DNA of 6,884 bases from Arcobacter sp. (GTDB lineage: Bacteria; Campylobacterota; Campylobacteria; Campylobacterales; Arcobacteraceae): assembly GCA_016744485.1 (NCBI GenBank), contig JADGEG010000108.1, positions 1 to 6,884 of the forward strand, in the 5' to 3' direction. The position numbers and the translations under genes were made by a program. The notes under the pieces are model-generated. The model saw only the letters and a program-made list of their open reading frames with translations. It was not told the DNA's origin and ran no database searches. Of the stretch, positions 5,552-6,884 are shown piece after piece. Within the stretch, counting starts at the first letter, position 1. Every line of letters starts with the position of its first letter.

Positions 5552-6607
5552 AAAATAGTTTTTATAATTTCATCTTTATCTTCTGGAGGGGCAGAAAGGG
5601 TAGTTTGTAATTTAGCTAATAATTTTTCAAAAATACACAAAGTTATAATACTTACTTTTTTTGATAGTGAATCATTTTATAAATTGAATGAAAAAGTAAT
5701 CCATAAAAAATTAAATCTTTTAAAGGAATCGAGAAATAAATTTGAATCTATTAAAAATAATTTTAATAGAATATTGGTTTTGAAAAATGTACTAAAAAAT
5801 ATAGATGCAGATATAAATATAAGTTTTATGACAAATACAAATATTTTATCTATAATTTCTTCTAAATTAAACAGACAAAAAATTATCATAGCAGAAAGAA
5901 TAGTATATGATTTTTATCAATCAAAAGCATTAGATATACTTAGAAAATTTATTTATACAAAATCAAATATGCTTGTAACTCAAACAATGGCAGATAAAAA
6001 GAGCTATAGTTTTATGCAAAATGTTGTAGTGATTTATAATCCTTTAGAAATTAATATATTAAAGCATAATAAAGAAAATATTGTGTTAGCTGTTGGAAGA
6101 TTAGACAAACAAAAAGGGTTTCATAATCTAATAAAAGCATTTTCTGAAGTGAAGAGTGAAAACTGGAGATTATGTATTGCAGGTGAGGGAATAGAAAAAG
6201 AGAATTTAGAAAAATTAATTGTAAATTTAAAATTAGAAAATGTTGAATTGATAGGGAAAAGAAAAGACATATTTAATTGGTATGCAAAATCTTCAATATT
6301 TGTATTATCATCACAAAAAGAAGGATTTCCAAATGTTTTATTGGAAGCTATGGGGATTGGTTGTGCATCTATAAGTTTTGATTGTCCTAATGGTCCTGCT
6401 GAAATTATACAAGATGAAGTTAATGGGATATTGGTAGAAAATCAAAATACAAAACAATTATCATATCAAATACACAGACTGATTGAGGATAGAAACTTAA
6501 GACAAAGATTAGTTGAAGAATCTGTTAAGATAAAGGAAAAATATAATATAGTAAAAATTACTAGAGAGTGGGAAGAAGTAATAAATAAAGTTATTGCTAA
6601 TGATTAA
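5549..6607 (+). CDS. GT4-family glycosyltransferase, PglJ/PglH-like
   Basis: Read from TTG 5549, this is a 352-residue GT-B retaining glycosyltransferase (Glycos_transf_1, GT4). The N-terminal acceptor domain starts with KIVFIISSLSSGGAERVV (residues 2-19), including the glycine-rich GGAER loop. The donor domain has VGRLDKQKG (182-190) with R184 and K189 as likely diphosphate contacts, IAGEGIEKENL (210-220), ELIGKRKDI (233-241) and the EX7E motif from E258 to E266 (EGFPNVLLE). It then has CPNGPAEII (279-287) and VNGILVEN (291-298). The FDCPNGPAEII element resembles Pgl-type hexosaminyl- and hexosyltransferases acting on undecaprenyl-linked sugars. It is a peripheral cytoplasmic enzyme without membrane spans. 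Donor specificity is not readable. It starts four bases after the TylF-type gene and overlaps the next glycosyltransferase by eight bases. Its DNA is very A/T-rich. Confidence 0.9.
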   Translation: MKIVFIISSLSSGGAERVVCNLANNFSKIHKVIILTFFDSESFYKLNEKVIHKKLNLLKESRNKFESIKNNFNRILVLKNVLKNIDADINISFMTNTNILSIISSKLNRQKIIIAERIVYDFYQSKALDILRKFIYTKSNMLVTQTMADKKSYSFMQNVVVIYNPLEINILKHNKENIVLAVGRLDKQKGFHNLIKAFSEVKSENWRLCIAGEGIEKENLEKLIVNLKLENVELIGKRKDIFNWYAKSSIFVLSSQKEGFPNVLLEAMGIGCASISFDCPNGPAEIIQDEVNGILVENQNTKQLSYQIHRLIEDRNLRQRLVEESVKIKEKYNIVKITREWEEVINKVIAND

Positions 6608-6884
6608 AATAGTTTTATCTATTCGTTCTTTAAATATTGGTGGAGCAGAAAGACAATTTATTGAACTTGTGAGATATATTGATAAAACTGTATTTAATGT
6701 GACTGTCTGCACCATGTATGGAGGAGTTCAAGAAAATATATTAGAAAATATACCTAATATTAAATATATAAATTTAGAAAAAAAAGGTAGATATGATTTT
6801 TATAAATTTTATAAAAATTATACAAAATTATTAAAAGGTACAAATCCAGATATTATTTATAGTTTTTTAGGAGAGATGAATTTG
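6600..6884 (+). CDS. Second GT4-family glycosyltransferase (3' partial)
   Basis: ATG 6600 opens a frame that runs off the right edge with 95 codons visible. The protein begins MIKIVLSIRSLNIGGAERQF, the standard N-terminus of a GT4 glycosyltransferase with the GGAER loop (residues 14-18), followed by a predicted alternating helix and strand pattern and PDIIYSFLGEMN (from residue 83) where the family often has an IxHxH or IxSFL segment. Only the acceptor-side domain is present, so donor-binding motifs and full length are not visible. It overlaps the preceding glycosyltransferase by eight bases, pointing to coupled translation. The two share the KIV...SL..GGAER opening but diverge straight after, so they are family members, not a recent duplication. 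Confidence 0.85.
   Translation, partial: MIKIVLSIRSLNIGGAERQFIELVRYIDKTVFNVTVCTMYGGVQENILENIPNIKYINLEKKGRYDFYKFYKNYTKLLKGTNPDIIYSFLGEMNL

Noticed and set aside
4967..5640. Three minus-strand open frames opposite the TylF-type and GT4 genes
   Set aside because: They overlap each other and strong plus-strand genes, show low-complexity composition and have no recognisable domain.
5677..6715. Minus-strand open frames opposite the two GT4 genes
   Set aside because: Both are Phe/Ile-rich antisense translations of AT-rich DNA, with no supporting ribosome site or motif.
1..6884. Phase-variable poly-G or poly-C tract as in Campylobacter surface loci
   Set aside because: The longest G run I find is five bases, near 3162-3166. 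A and T runs of seven or eight occur in several genes, including gmd, and fit the base composition.
5549..6884. Tandem duplication of the two GT4 glycosyltransferase genes
   Set aside because: They share only the KIV...SL..GGAER opening typical of the family. The following residues diverge at once, so recent duplication is not supported.

Overview
The window is one uninterrupted run of plus-strand genes from an AT-rich bacterium. It is the middle of a surface-polysaccharide or glycoconjugate locus (O-antigen, capsule or a similar glycan). Every gene points the same way, and neighbours are 14 bases apart or less, or overlap by 1 to 8 bases. I see no promoter, terminator, RNA gene, insertion sequence or CRISPR array. 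No gene-free stretch exceeds 14 bases. Strong A/T preference, AGA and TTA codon use, and the style of the ManC, Gmd, Fcl and Pgl-like glycosyltransferase proteins suggest Campylobacterota (an Arcobacter- or Sulfurimonas-like organism). That placement is inference, and other AT-rich Gram-negatives are possible.

Region 1 (1-2496) makes the sugar donor GDP-L-fucose. It holds the C-terminal cupin domain of a ManC-type mannose-1-phosphate guanylyltransferase/phosphomannose isomerase (cut by the window edge), then GDP-mannose 4,6-dehydratase (gmd) and GDP-L-fucose synthase (fcl). Catalytic residues are visible in gmd and fcl. gmd carries a short heptanucleotide repeat that appears to lengthen a loop.

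Region 2 (2503-5544) alternates modification and transfer genes: a small SAM methyltransferase, a CgeB-like glycosyltransferase, a second SAM methyltransferase with a possible zinc-binding CxxC/HxxxH insert, and a TylF/macrocin-type O-methyltransferase.

Region 3 (5549-6884) holds two consecutive GT4-type glycosyltransferases. The first most likely starts at a TTG. The second is cut by the right window edge.

Taken together, the cluster probably makes a fucose-containing glycan and decorates one or more of its sugars with methyl groups. Three methyltransferases of two kinds beside a complete GDP-fucose pathway is the most distinctive feature. The linkage, acceptor and methylated position cannot be read from the sequence. 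I do not see evidence for a wholly new class of system. The novelty, if any, lies in the glycan structure and the gene combination.
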